From: Blautia obeum ATCC 29174
Lineage (GTDB): Bacteria > Bacillota > Clostridia > Lachnospirales > Lachnospiraceae
NCBI RefSeq assembly: GCF_025147765.1
Contig: NZ_CP102265.1
Location: forward strand, 2,386,001-2,450,000
Length of the DNA stretch: 64,000 nt
Reading direction: 5' to 3'
Position 1 is the first letter of the stretch, and every line of letters begins with the position of its first letter. The position numbers and the translations under genes were made by a program. Below, one piece after another: positions 31,793 through 41,958 of the stretch. The notes below the pieces were generated by a model. That model searched no databases. It worked only from the letters and a program-made list of their open reading frames with translations, and was not told the origin of the DNA.

Positions 31793-33748
31793 TTATTTTT
31801 TCTCTTTAATAATACCTTTTCTGTATGCGTCAAGCAACTGTCGCAGTTCACCGATACGTTCTTTCAGAGCTCTTCCAGTGTCTGTATCCCCTACTAAACG
31901 ACGTTTGGATGTATAATGTACGGATACTCTGTTGGATACAATATCACTTTCTTTAGATATTGCCTGCTCCTTGGATGTAAAAGGCTCATGTGCCGTCAGC
32001 ACCAGGCCATAAGAATTGTAGATCAGCGTATATCCGGCAATTCCTGTTACTTTCTGATAAGCTTTGCAGAATCCTCCATCAATAACAATTACTTTCCCAT
32101 TGCATTTGACCGGACTCTCACCATCCCCCTGATGCACAGGAACATGTCCATTGATGATATGGCCGGTTTCCGGATCCAATCCAAATTCCCGTATCATTCC
32201 ATCTACTACTTTTTCATTTTCAAGAAGATGATAATACGCACCTTTTGTTTCTTTGTGAGTTTCCTTATCTGCAATAAAATATCGTTCAAATGTAGTCATT
32301 TTATCCTTGCCAAATAACGGCGAAGACGGACTTGCCCAGATAAACCACAAAATATCTCTGCCCTTACGCTGTTCTTCTCTATCAACCGCATAAAATGCTC
32401 TCCGCACATATGCCTCCAGAACGTCATACAATTCACGTCCCTTATAAGTTTTTCCGTAAATCTGAATTTCCTTCAGACTTCCGTCTTCATTTAATGGAAT
32501 ACATCCATGAAACAGAAGATTTCCATTATATATCTTATAAAGTCCACCTTTGTCCAGCAACAACCGCATATGATTCTGCAATTTTTCGCAGTTTCGGAAT
32601 GCAGTTTCCAGACGTTCCATCACATCCAGTTCTCCCGGAGTAAGTTCATACGGATGCTTCCAGTCAATCGTTGGAAATTCTGTATCAAGCATTGGATATT
32701 CTTTTCCATCTGCCAGTGTAACCGTACCTTTTTCCGGATTGATCCGGTGCAGCAGACATCTGTCTTCCATATGAAATTCTTTATGTCTTCGAAGCAGCTG
32801 TCCCTCCAGCTTAAACTGAATGATTGCAATTGCTTTATGCATCTTCTGTCCAAGTTCTTTTTCCAGTGCATTATAATTAGATGTTCCCTTCATTTCAAAA
32901 GCAGTACACGGATCATCTTTATATACTTCCATTGCAAATGTCGCAAGCGGAAGCATATTAATTCCGTATCCATCTTCCAGAATATCCAGATTTCCATAGC
33001 GGATACTGTTACGAAGCACCGTTGCTATACAGGCTCTCTGCCCAACTGCTGCCCCCATCCATACTACATCATGATTTCCCCACTGGATATCCAGAGAATG
33101 ATACTGTATCAGACGGTCCATGATAAAATGCGGGCCCGGGCCTCTGTCAAAAATATCACCCAGAATATGCAGATGATCTACAACCAGTCTCTGTATCAGT
33201 TCTGCAAGTGCAATGATGAAATTCTCTGCACGGCCAATTTCAATGATCGTATTGACAATAGAATCATAATAAGCTTCTTTGTCGAGCACTTCCGCCTTTT
33301 CTGTGATCAATTCTTCAATAACATACGCATAATCCGGAGGTAATGCCTTACGTACCTTGGATCTTGTATATTTGGACGCTGTAGTCTTGCAGACTTCGAT
33401 CAAACGGTACAAAGTAATCTTGTACCAGTTCTCCATATCTTCCTCTGTCTTTTTGACCAGCTGTATTTTTTCTTTCGGATAATAAATCAGTGTAGCCAGC
33501 GCCCTCTTGTCATTATTGCTCAGTGTATGGCCAAACACATCATCGATTTTTTTGCGTACAGCACCAGAACCATTGCGAAGTACATGCGAAAAAGCCTCAT
33601 ATTCTCCATGCAGATCCGACATAAAATGTTCTGTCCCTTTTGGCAGGTTCAGAATCGACTGCAGATTAATGATCTCAGTAGAAGCCTTTCCGATCGTCGG
33701 ATAGAGTTCCGCAAGTCTCTGTAAATACCTTAACTCCTCTTTTTTCAT
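31793..33748 (-). CDS. fbp: class III fructose-1,6-bisphosphatase
   Basis: The 651-residue enzyme belongs to the Firmicutes-specific class III FBPases (YydE type), far longer than class I. Its metallophosphoesterase-like centre is visible as FMSDLHGEYEAFSHVLRNGS (about 43-62), LHILGDIFDRGPGPHFIMD (about 193-211), WGNHDVVWMGAAVGQ (about 220-234) and later NGHVPVHQGDGESP and KVIVIDGGFCKAYQ. It hydrolyses fructose-1,6-bisphosphate in gluconeogenesis. AAGGAGACAATT precedes the ATG. Length is close to the B. subtilis protein (671). Confidence 0.95.
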   Translation of the reverse strand: MKKEELRYLQRLAELYPTIGKASTEIINLQSILNLPKGTEHFMSDLHGEYEAFSHVLRNGSGAVRKKIDDVFGHTLSNNDKRALATLIYYPKEKIQLVKKTEEDMENWYKITLYRLIEVCKTTASKYTRSKVRKALPPDYAYVIEELITEKAEVLDKEAYYDSIVNTIIEIGRAENFIIALAELIQRLVVDHLHILGDIFDRGPGPHFIMDRLIQYHSLDIQWGNHDVVWMGAAVGQRACIATVLRNSIRYGNLDILEDGYGINMLPLATFAMEVYKDDPCTAFEMKGTSNYNALEKELGQKMHKAIAIIQFKLEGQLLRRHKEFHMEDRCLLHRINPEKGTVTLADGKEYPMLDTEFPTIDWKHPYELTPGELDVMERLETAFRNCEKLQNHMRLLLDKGGLYKIYNGNLLFHGCIPLNEDGSLKEIQIYGKTYKGRELYDVLEAYVRRAFYAVDREEQRKGRDILWFIWASPSSPLFGKDKMTTFERYFIADKETHKETKGAYYHLLENEKVVDGMIREFGLDPETGHIINGHVPVHQGDGESPVKCNGKVIVIDGGFCKAYQKVTGIAGYTLIYNSYGLVLTAHEPFTSKEQAISKESDIVSNRVSVHYTSKRRLVGDTDTGRALKERIGELRQLLDAYRKGIIKEKK

Positions 33749-33824
33749 AATTGTCTCCTTTTCGCTATGGTAACATACCCGGCTTTTCTATCGGTAATCC
33801 CCATTTTTTATAAATGATATCCAT

Positions 33825-36800
33825 TCAGGCAATCACACCGTCAAACAATGAAAACTGATTAGACTGTGGAATATCTCCAAAGATTCCCAGATCATCCATC
33901 AGATCGATAACCGTCTTGCTGACCTTTGTCCGATCTCTGAAATCATCCTTCGACAGGAATTTTCCCTGTTTGGCAGCATCTACGACTGCCTCGGCAGCTT
34001 TATCCCCCATTCCGTCAATACAGTTCAATGCGGGCATCAGTTTGCCGTCAATGATCTGAAAACGATTTGCCTTGGCACGGTAAAGATCGATTGGCATGAA
34101 CTCCAGACCTCGTGCATACATTTCCTGTACAATACGCATATCTTTGATCGTATCCTGTTCTTTCTTTGACGCTGCATCGCCCTTTTTGCGAAGTTCTGCA
34201 AGATAGAAATCTAACCTGTCACGTCCCATACACATCGTTTCATATGAAAAAGCCGTTGCACGGATACTGAAAAATGCCGCATAATATGCAAGGGGTTTAA
34301 ATACTTTAAACCAGGCAATACGCCATGCCATCATAACGTATGCTGCTGCATGTGCCTTCGGGAACATATATTTAATCTTTTTACAGGACCAGATATACCA
34401 TTCCGGAACATTGTGTTCACGCATGGTAGCTTCCCACTCTTCGCGCAGACCTTTTCCTTTACGTACAGCTTCCATGATCGTAAAGGCAAGGCTGCTTTCT
34501 ACCCCCATGCTGATGAGATAGATCATAATATCATCTCGTGTACAGATTGCAGTAGAAATCGTTGCTTTTCCTTCTTCGATCAATGTCTGTGCATTTCCCA
34601 GCCATACGTCTGTACCATGAGACAATCCGGCAATACGTACCAGGTCAGAAAAATATTTCGGTTTCGTATCAATAAGCATCTGCATGGCAAAATCTGTACC
34701 AAACTCCGGTACACCCAGACATCCGAGCTTGCAGCCTCCAATATCCTCCGGTTTGATTCCCAATGCATCCGTACTTGCAAATAAAGACATAACTTCCTTG
34801 CTGTCCAAAGGAACATCACGGGCACTTAAGCCTGTCAGATCCTCCAGCATACGGATCATTGTCGGATCATCGTGTCCGAGAATATCCAGTTTCAAAAGGT
34901 TTCCATCAATAGAATGGTAATCAAAATGTGTTGTGATAATATCACTGTTCTCATCGTTTGCCGGATGTTGTACCGGCGTGAATTTTTCAATTTCCACGCC
35001 CACTGGAAGGACAATGATTCCACCCGGATGCTGGCCGGTCGTTCGCCGGATACCGGTACATCCCTGCACAATACGGTTGATCTCACAATAACGTTTGTGC
35101 TGTCCCCGTTCCTCATAATAATTCTTCACATAACCAAATGCCGTCTTCTCCGCAAGTGTACCAATCGTTCCGGCCTTAAAGGTCTGCCCTTTGCCAAAGA
35201 TAACCTCTGTATATCGATGTGCATTCGCCTGATACTCACCTGAAAAGTTAAGGTCAATATCCGGTTCCTTATCTCCCTTGAATCCAAGGAATGTTTCAAA
35301 AGGAATATCAAAGCCTTCCTTACTCATCTTAGCGCCACACTTCGGGCATACTTTATCCGGCATATCGCATCCGGCCATACCTCCGAATTTCTTGACTTCC
35401 GGCGAATCAAAGTCACTGTATTTACATTCCGGACACAAATAATGCGGTGGCAGAGGATTTACTTCTGTGATACCAGACATAGTTGCCGCCAGTGAAGAGC
35501 CTACTGATCCTCGCGAGCCAACCAGATAACCATCTTCATTAGATTTCCATACCAGTTTCTGCGCGATGATATACATAACAGCATATCCATTGGAAATAAT
35601 AGAATGCAACTCCTTGTTCAAACGGTCTTCTACAATCTTTGGAAGATTTTCACCATACATCTCATGTGCACGGTTAAAACAGATATCTTTCAGATCCTGA
35701 TCCGAATTTTCAATAACCGGTGGAAATTTATCCGGATGAATCGGAGAGATCTTCTCGATCATATCTGCAATCTTGTTGGTATTGGTAATAACCACTTCTT
35801 CTGCTTTTTCACTTCCCAGATAAGAAAATTCTTCCAACATCTCTTCTGTAGTGCGCAGATATAGAGGTGCCTGATTATCCGCATCTGAGAATCCGTTTCC
35901 GGCCATAATGATCCGGCGATAGATTTCATCCTGTGGATCCATAAAATGTACATCACAGGTGGCAACAACCGGTTTCTTAAACTGATCTCCAAGTTTTACG
36001 ATTTTCTTATTAAGTTCAATCAGATCCTCATTGGATTTCACACGATCATTTTTTTCATCTGCGATCATAAATGCATTATTTCCAAGTGGCTGAATTTCCA
36101 GATAATCATAAAAATTGACCAGTCTGGCAATTTCCGGTTCCGGTGCATTTCGAAGAAGTGCCTGATACAATTCGCCAGCTTCACAGGCACTTCCGATCAG
36201 AAGTCCCTCTCTGTGTTCCAGAAAAAGGCTCTTCGGTACACGTGGACGACGTCTGTAATATTTCAGATGTGACTGGCTAACCAGTTTATAGAGATTCACA
36301 CGTCCGGTCTCATTTCTCGCCAAAATGATCGCATGATATGTCGGCAGCTTCTTAATTGTATTCACAGATACATTTCCCTGCTGGTTCAGCGTATCCATAT
36401 CAAAAATGTCTCGTTCTTTTAACATTTCCACAAATCGTACAAAAATCTCAGCCGTACATGCTGCATCGTCCACTGCTCTGTGATGATGGTCCAGAGACAC
36501 TCCGACAGCCTTGGCAACCGTATCCAGTTTGAATCGGTTCAGTGCCGGCAGAAGGAAACGTGCCATACCAACCGTATCCACATATGTATACTCCTGCGGC
36601 AGCCCCTGTCGTTTGCAGTTTTCTATAATAAAACTCATATCAAAGTCCGCATTATGGGCCACCATGACAGCTCCCGCGCAAAATTCAAGGAACTGCGGAA
36701 GTATTGTCTGAATATCCGGTGCATCCATAACCATGGAATCATTAATACTTGTCAACTGTTCAATTCTGTACGGAATTGGTACCTTTGGATTCACAAACGT

Positions 36801-38306
36801 CGAAAAACGGTCTGTGATCACACCATTTTCGACTCTCACAGCACCAATCTCTATAATCTGACATGTAAGCGGTGAAAATCCTGTTGTCTCAATATCAAAT
36901 ACAACAAATTTACCATCAATCGGCTGTCCCTGACTGTTGGTAACAATTCCTTTCATATCATCAACAAGATATGCTTCCATACCATACAGGACTTTAAAAT
37001 CTGAATCTTTCGGAACACATCCTCCCCATGCATCAAAACAGTGGTTTGCCTCCGGGAAAGCCTGTACAACACCATGGTCTGTAATTGCGATTGCCTTGTG
37101 TCCCCATTCGTAAGCTCGTTTTACCAGATCCTTTGCAGTCGTAACACCATCCATATCACTCATTTTGGTATGGCAGTGCAGTTCCACTCGCTTCTGTGGG
37201 CTGGTATCCATTCTGGTACTACGGAAATCTGCAATTTTCTTAATTCCAGATATTGATCCGATCGTTAACTCACTGTCAAATCGGTCAATCGTTGTTACCC
37301 CTTTAAATTTCAAAAAGGCACCTTTTTTGACAGATTCCGTAATCTCAGGTACCTGTTCATTTCTCAGAAACATTTTGATCACAATAGAATCTGTAAAATC
37401 TGTTACCGGAAAGATCAGGATTGTTTTTTCATTACGGATCTCACGTGCTTCCACATCTATAACCTGTCCACGGATGATGACTTCTCCCATCTCACCGGTA
37501 ATGGATTCCAGATCAATGGTATCTCCCTCAAAATCTCTTCCATAGATCACATCCGGATTGCTGTCTTTACGGAATCCACCATAAAACTCTCCACGCTGGT
37601 TTTTCTTCTCAAATGTTTTTGGTTTCTGTTCTGTTTTATTAGTCTTCGCTTCTGCCTTTTTGCCATCCTTTACTTCCGTCGCAGCCGTTTCTTCCTCTTT
37701 CTCATCCTGCAGCGGCTCCGGTGTCAGTTTGGCATGTTTCAGCACATTCGCCACTTCCTGTCGAATCTGCAGTGCTGCATTTTTGCGATATTTGCTCTCT
37801 TCTGCCTCTACGAACTGCAGGTTGATCTTAAGATTCATTCCGCATCGTTCACAAAAAACTTTTTCCAGATATTCCACCAGAATGCCGCTTTTTTCTCTGG
37901 ATATCACAGAATCAGGTAAAGTCAGATCCATCTGCTCATCTGATGGAAAAGCAATCTGTGCACGCTTAAAAAGATTGTATTCAAGCATATTGAAGTTCTT
38001 CAGTTCCACTTCCATACTGGAACGATAAACTTCCAGAAAATTGGCCGGGGAATACTGTCTAGAAAGATGAAAACGTTCAATCACTGTTACCTGTATTTCA
38101 AGGCCGGAAAAGCACTGTCTCTCAATCTGATCTTCCAGTGCCATAATATTTTTCTTATGGATCCAGCGTTCACTATGGATATAAACCCACAGTCTCGTCT
38201 TCGCCGGATTGCAGGAAACTCTTGAAACAGTTACCATCTCCAGCCATTCATGCAGCTGGTCTTTTACTTTTAAATTGGGAAATACATCGAAAAATTCTTT
38301 CTCCAC
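33825..38306 (-). CDS. polC: DNA polymerase III PolC-type alpha subunit
   Basis: The 1493-residue enzyme is the Gram-positive replicative polymerase with built-in proofreading. In order it has an N-terminal domain, OB domain (about 270-370), PHP domain starting HCHTKMSDMDGV, an inserted DEDD exonuclease with FVVFDIETTGFSPL (about 470), continuation of PHP, the four-cysteine zinc module (CPECKYSD...CPKCGAK), and the polymerase palm with the catalytic DIDLNF and PGGIIVLP. Slightly longer than B. subtilis PolC (1437) because of a charged linker rich in Lys and Glu near residue 195-250. ispG lies 14 bases upstream. Confidence 0.97.
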   Translation of the reverse strand: MEKEFFDVFPNLKVKDQLHEWLEMVTVSRVSCNPAKTRLWVYIHSERWIHKKNIMALEDQIERQCFSGLEIQVTVIERFHLSRQYSPANFLEVYRSSMEVELKNFNMLEYNLFKRAQIAFPSDEQMDLTLPDSVISREKSGILVEYLEKVFCERCGMNLKINLQFVEAEESKYRKNAALQIRQEVANVLKHAKLTPEPLQDEKEEETAATEVKDGKKAEAKTNKTEQKPKTFEKKNQRGEFYGGFRKDSNPDVIYGRDFEGDTIDLESITGEMGEVIIRGQVIDVEAREIRNEKTILIFPVTDFTDSIVIKMFLRNEQVPEITESVKKGAFLKFKGVTTIDRFDSELTIGSISGIKKIADFRSTRMDTSPQKRVELHCHTKMSDMDGVTTAKDLVKRAYEWGHKAIAITDHGVVQAFPEANHCFDAWGGCVPKDSDFKVLYGMEAYLVDDMKGIVTNSQGQPIDGKFVVFDIETTGFSPLTCQIIEIGAVRVENGVITDRFSTFVNPKVPIPYRIEQLTSINDSMVMDAPDIQTILPQFLEFCAGAVMVAHNADFDMSFIIENCKRQGLPQEYTYVDTVGMARFLLPALNRFKLDTVAKAVGVSLDHHHRAVDDAACTAEIFVRFVEMLKERDIFDMDTLNQQGNVSVNTIKKLPTYHAIILARNETGRVNLYKLVSQSHLKYYRRRPRVPKSLFLEHREGLLIGSACEAGELYQALLRNAPEPEIARLVNFYDYLEIQPLGNNAFMIADEKNDRVKSNEDLIELNKKIVKLGDQFKKPVVATCDVHFMDPQDEIYRRIIMAGNGFSDADNQAPLYLRTTEEMLEEFSYLGSEKAEEVVITNTNKIADMIEKISPIHPDKFPPVIENSDQDLKDICFNRAHEMYGENLPKIVEDRLNKELHSIISNGYAVMYIIAQKLVWKSNEDGYLVGSRGSVGSSLAATMSGITEVNPLPPHYLCPECKYSDFDSPEVKKFGGMAGCDMPDKVCPKCGAKMSKEGFDIPFETFLGFKGDKEPDIDLNFSGEYQANAHRYTEVIFGKGQTFKAGTIGTLAEKTAFGYVKNYYEERGQHKRYCEINRIVQGCTGIRRTTGQHPGGIIVLPVGVEIEKFTPVQHPANDENSDIITTHFDYHSIDGNLLKLDILGHDDPTMIRMLEDLTGLSARDVPLDSKEVMSLFASTDALGIKPEDIGGCKLGCLGVPEFGTDFAMQMLIDTKPKYFSDLVRIAGLSHGTDVWLGNAQTLIEEGKATISTAICTRDDIMIYLISMGVESSLAFTIMEAVRKGKGLREEWEATMREHNVPEWYIWSCKKIKYMFPKAHAAAYVMMAWRIAWFKVFKPLAYYAAFFSIRATAFSYETMCMGRDRLDFYLAELRKKGDAASKKEQDTIKDMRIVQEMYARGLEFMPIDLYRAKANRFQIIDGKLMPALNCIDGMGDKAAEAVVDAAKQGKFLSKDDFRDRTKVSKTVIDLMDDLGIFGDIPQSNQFSLFDGVIA

Positions 38307-38320
38307 ACTCTATGCCTCTC

Positions 38321-39376
38321 TTATCCCTCCCAATGAAGCAGTTCCTCTCTTAAAGTATCCAGAAGCTGGTCTTCCGGTACTTTCTTCACAATCTCACCTT
38401 TTTTGATCAGCAGACCGACACCAACACCTCCGGCAATCCCAATATCTGCTTCCTTTGCTTCACCAGGTCCATTCACCACGCACCCCATAACAGCAACTTT
38501 AATGTCCAATGGGATATCCTGTACCATTGCTTCTACTTTATTTGCAAGCCCGATCAAATCAATACGTGTACGTCCACATGTCGGACAAGAAACAACTTCT
38601 ACGCCACCTTTACGCAGTCCCAGTGTCTTAAGGATCCGTTTGGCAGATTTTATTTCTTCCAATGGCGCGCCCGTCAAAGAAACACGGATCGTATCTCCGA
38701 TTCCCTGTGAAAGAATGATTCCAAGTCCTACGGCAGATTTGATATTTCCAGAATACAGAGTTCCCGCCTCTGTAATACCAACATGAAGCGGATGATCTGT
38801 TTTTTCTGCAATCAGCTCATGTGCTTTGGCACACATCATAACATCCGAAGATTTGATACTGATCACAAGATTGTCATACCCCATCTCTTCAATGATACGT
38901 ACTTTATCCAGTGCACTCTCCACCAGTCCTTCTGCTGTTACACCATGGTATTTTTCTACCAGCTCTTTTTCCAGAGAACCACTGTTGACTCCTACACGGA
39001 TTGGTATATTTCGCTCTTTTGCAACATCCACAACTGCCTGAATACGGTCAGTACTTCCGATATTTCCAGGATTGATACGAATTTTATCTGCACCGTTTTC
39101 CATTGCGGCAATCGCCAGTCGATAATCAAAGTGAATATCTGCCACCAATGGAATGTGAATCTGCTTTTTGATTTCTTTCAGTGCCTGCGCAGCTTCCATA
39201 GTCGGCACTGCACAACGGATAATATCACATCCTGCTGCTTCCAGCTCCAGAATCTGGCGGACAGTTGCCTCCACATCTTCTGTCTTTGTATTCGTCATAG
39301 ACTGAATCAGAATTGGATTACCTCCACCAATCTTTTTATTTCCTATCTGTACAACTTTTGTATGATCACGATACAT
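38321..39376 (-). CDS. ispG: 4-hydroxy-3-methylbut-2-enyl diphosphate synthase (flavodoxin)
   Basis: The 351-residue IspG makes HMBPP from MEcPP in the methylerythritol phosphate route to isoprenoids. The barrel start is NPILIQSMTNTKTEDVEATV; the [4Fe-4S] cluster ligands are in SCPTCGRTRIDL (CPTC) and in MGCVVNGPGEA, near the C-terminus. It is tightly spaced with polC and has AGGAGAGAAGAGC before its ATG. Other MEP genes (dxr, rseP) that often lie upstream are absent from this window. Confidence 0.95.
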   Translation of the reverse strand: MYRDHTKVVQIGNKKIGGGNPILIQSMTNTKTEDVEATVRQILELEAAGCDIIRCAVPTMEAAQALKEIKKQIHIPLVADIHFDYRLAIAAMENGADKIRINPGNIGSTDRIQAVVDVAKERNIPIRVGVNSGSLEKELVEKYHGVTAEGLVESALDKVRIIEEMGYDNLVISIKSSDVMMCAKAHELIAEKTDHPLHVGITEAGTLYSGNIKSAVGLGIILSQGIGDTIRVSLTGAPLEEIKSAKRILKTLGLRKGGVEVVSCPTCGRTRIDLIGLANKVEAMVQDIPLDIKVAVMGCVVNGPGEAKEADIGIAGGVGVGLLIKKGEIVKKVPEDQLLDTLREELLHWEG

Positions 39377-39438
39377 GCTCTTCTCTCCTTTTTGACGAAA
39401 AAGCGGAGCTGTTATTTTTAAACAGCCCCTCTTGTATT

Positions 39439-40617
39439 TCAGTGCTGAATTTCCAACAGTTTAGCCTTCAGGTCATTTTCCATTCTGACCATTTCAGCTT
39501 CCGCTGCCTGGCGTTTTTCTCTGCCCTCTTTCTGAATCTTCATTACATCATCCAGCGTCTGAATCAGATCTGCATTGGTTTTCTGAAGTGTTTCCATATC
39601 CACAATACCACGTTCCGATTCTTTTGCTGTCTCTACCGATGCCATATGCAGTTTCTCTGCATTTTTTCGAAGGAGTTCATTTGTAAGATCCGATACCTGG
39701 CTCTGTGCCTGCGCCGCCTCTGTTGAATGTGCAATGCCAAGTGCCAGTACCATCTGGCTTTTCCAGAGTGGAATCGTATTGACCAGTGTAGTCTGAATCT
39801 TTTCTGCCATCATCGTATCATTATTCTGGACAAGGCGGATCTGTGGTGCTGTCTGCAGTGAGATCATTCTGGTAAGTTCCAGGTCATGAAGTTTTTTCTC
39901 AAAACGGGCACATTTACTGTCCAGATCCTTAGCCGCCTGCGCGTCCTCCGGGAGTCCGGTCATTTTCGCCTTTTCTTCCAAATCATGCAGTTTGCCGTTC
40001 CTGGTCTGTGCAAGCCTCTGTTTACCAGCCTGAATATACATGGAAAGCTCTTTAAAATACAGGAGATTCTGTTCATACATTTTGTCCATCATTGCAGAAT
40101 CCTTGAGCAGACGAACCTGGTGCTTTTCCAGTGCATCTGCAATCTTTTCTACATTTACTTCAGCCTTGTCATATCTGTTTTTCAAATTTTCTACTTTATT
40201 TGCCTGTTTTTTGAAAAATCCCAGAAAACCTTTTTCCTCTTCGGCATCAAATCCCTTCAGTTCTCCAACAACTCCTGAAAGAAGTTCTCCGACTTCACCA
40301 AGATCCTGTGCTCTTACGTTTTTCAATGCCTCATCTGAAAAATCGGCCATCTTTTTCTGTGTCCCAGCGCCATACTGCATGACCTGTGTCAGATTCTCCA
40401 CATCAATCTTAGATGCAAAATCGTCCACCATCTTCTGTTCTTCCGGTGTCAGTACTGTCTGTGCCATCTTCTGCTGGACCGGATCCATTTCCGGTGCAAC
40501 TTCCATCAGTTGTCCTTGTACCTGCACTTCCGGCTCCTTCTTCACTTCCGGTGCAAAATCTGGTTCCAGTGTAAGTGACGGCATCCCTGTTTCTGCCTGT
40601 TTCATTTCATCACCCAT
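39439..40617 (-). CDS. TelA-family toxic anion resistance protein
   Basis: The 392-residue, largely helical cytoplasmic protein matches the TelA (KlaA/YceH) family: GFLGFFKKQANKVENLKNRYDKAE, LEKHQVRLLKDSAMMDKMY, TLVNTIPLWKSQMVLALG and NADLIQTLDDVMKIQKEGRE. Family members accompany tellurite/anion resistance and envelope stress systems, but the biochemical role is unsettled. It lies 50 bases from an XpaC-like membrane protein gene on the same strand, the standard pairing (YceG/YceH-like). AGGAGAACGAT precedes the ATG. Confidence 0.88.
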   Translation of the reverse strand: MGDEMKQAETGMPSLTLEPDFAPEVKKEPEVQVQGQLMEVAPEMDPVQQKMAQTVLTPEEQKMVDDFASKIDVENLTQVMQYGAGTQKKMADFSDEALKNVRAQDLGEVGELLSGVVGELKGFDAEEEKGFLGFFKKQANKVENLKNRYDKAEVNVEKIADALEKHQVRLLKDSAMMDKMYEQNLLYFKELSMYIQAGKQRLAQTRNGKLHDLEEKAKMTGLPEDAQAAKDLDSKCARFEKKLHDLELTRMISLQTAPQIRLVQNNDTMMAEKIQTTLVNTIPLWKSQMVLALGIAHSTEAAQAQSQVSDLTNELLRKNAEKLHMASVETAKESERGIVDMETLQKTNADLIQTLDDVMKIQKEGREKRQAAEAEMVRMENDLKAKLLEIQH

Positions 40618-40667
40618 ATCGTTCTCCTTATCGTGTTCTGTGGCAAATGTATTTTATACTCGTTTTT

Positions 40668-41855
40668 TTATAATTGCTTCTTACTGAAATCATTTCCAGT
40701 CAGTCCTTCCTGTGCAAGCATCGTATGAAGCACCGATATATCACTGGAAACATCCCATGCGGTATCCTGAAAAACTGAATCCAAGAGCTTTGCAAATGCT
40801 TCATTTAAAGTATCCAGCGTATCTTCAATTTCTTTTTTGGATGAGCGGATCGTCTCTCCCTGAATTGGCTGTCTGTCCATTTCCTCATAAGCATCCAGAA
40901 GTTTCACTGTCATAGGTAGATAATAATCCATCATTTTTTTAAGGTCCGGGATAATTTCCGGATGCTCCTCTGCCCTCTGAAAAATCTGTTCTACAATCTG
41001 TTCCATGCGGGCAATTTTAGCCGAGATCTCTTCTCCCGGGATTGCATCATTACTTGCATGGATTTTTTGAATATATGCTTCACCTTTATCCAGAACTTCC
41101 TGTACTTCCGGACTGATCTGTTTCTGCTGCTCTGTTTCCTGCTGGCGTTTTCTGCATTCTTCTTCGTTTCGCTGCTCCAGTGCCTTCTGTGTCTCTGTAT
41201 ACTGTCGATATGTTTCTGTGCTCGTGATCAGGCATGTTTCCTTCTGATCTGTCTGTCCTTCCAGAAACCAGCCTTTCTGAATCATAAATCTGATATCTTT
41301 TTTTACAAATTTCACACTGCGGCCCACAGCCCCTGCCAGACGTTCAAAATCACAATACGTTCTGTCTCCAAGTGCCTGTACATATTTCTTGAAGCGTTTC
41401 AATCTGCCAAGTCCTGTACAGCCTCCATAGATCATCCCCACGCCTGCCAGTGTACCAATCAACGTCACTGCTGTCGAAGTGATACCGCCGTGACCTATTA
41501 CAGCCTGCAGAATCTGCACTGTCAAAAGTCCTATTGCCATACTTCCGGAAAGAAGCCCACCGAATACGATCAGCAGAATATCTTTTACCTTTTCGCCTCC
41601 GGTATTTCCGTACAGTTCCGGATGAGTTTCCTGTATTTTCTGATTCATAACTTTGTGCTCAGTTTTTTTCTGAACCGTCGCAGGATGCTCTTTCTGATAT
41701 TGTTTCAGTGTATTATTAACCATCTTCGTGATGGACTGATTCAGTTCCTGATAATTGCTTGTTTTTACAGCATTTTCTATTGTTGTCTGCACTTCGCGGA
41801 CTTTTTGCTCCACAAAGCTGAAGTCCATTCCGTTATCGTAAGATTTTTTGTCCAT
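40668..41855 (-). CDS. XpaC-like 5-bromo-4-chloroindolyl phosphate hydrolysis family membrane protein
   Basis: The 395-residue protein has an N-terminal acidic helical segment, two membrane helices separated by a short loop (DILLIVFGGLLSGSMAIGLL and the GGITSTAVTLIGTLAGVGMIYGG stretch, about 95-150), then a winged-helix-like cytoplasmic part (RLAGAVGRSVKFVKKDIRFM) and a coiled-coil tail. This is the XpaC (Halogen_Hydrol) pattern; despite the family name no phosphatase motif is evident. It is paired with telA. I start it at ATG 41855, after CAGGAGGACGGA; the longer frame would run into ilvE. Confidence 0.82.
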   Translation of the reverse strand: MDKKSYDNGMDFSFVEQKVREVQTTIENAVKTSNYQELNQSITKMVNNTLKQYQKEHPATVQKKTEHKVMNQKIQETHPELYGNTGGEKVKDILLIVFGGLLSGSMAIGLLTVQILQAVIGHGGITSTAVTLIGTLAGVGMIYGGCTGLGRLKRFKKYVQALGDRTYCDFERLAGAVGRSVKFVKKDIRFMIQKGWFLEGQTDQKETCLITSTETYRQYTETQKALEQRNEEECRKRQQETEQQKQISPEVQEVLDKGEAYIQKIHASNDAIPGEEISAKIARMEQIVEQIFQRAEEHPEIIPDLKKMMDYYLPMTVKLLDAYEEMDRQPIQGETIRSSKKEIEDTLDTLNEAFAKLLDSVFQDTAWDVSSDISVLHTMLAQEGLTGNDFSKKQL

Positions 41856-41897
41856 TCCGTCCTCCTGTAAACTCTCTCTTATTATAACGAAATACAA

Positions 41898-41936
41898 ACA
41901 AAAAAACAAGGCGCAGGACATCTGCCTGTACCTTGT
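41898..41936 (-). terminator. terminator of ilvE
   Basis: On the minus strand ACAAGG and CCTTGT arms (with an inner CAGG/CCTG pair) are followed by seven T residues (complement of 41899-41905). It separates ilvE from the XpaC-like gene. Confidence 0.75.
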
Positions 41937-41958
41937 CTTATATCTGATACAATAAATC

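Noticed and set aside
34350..37545. Several 100-150-residue frames antisense to polC
   Set aside because: Shadows of polC codon usage, no ribosome sites or recognisable domains.
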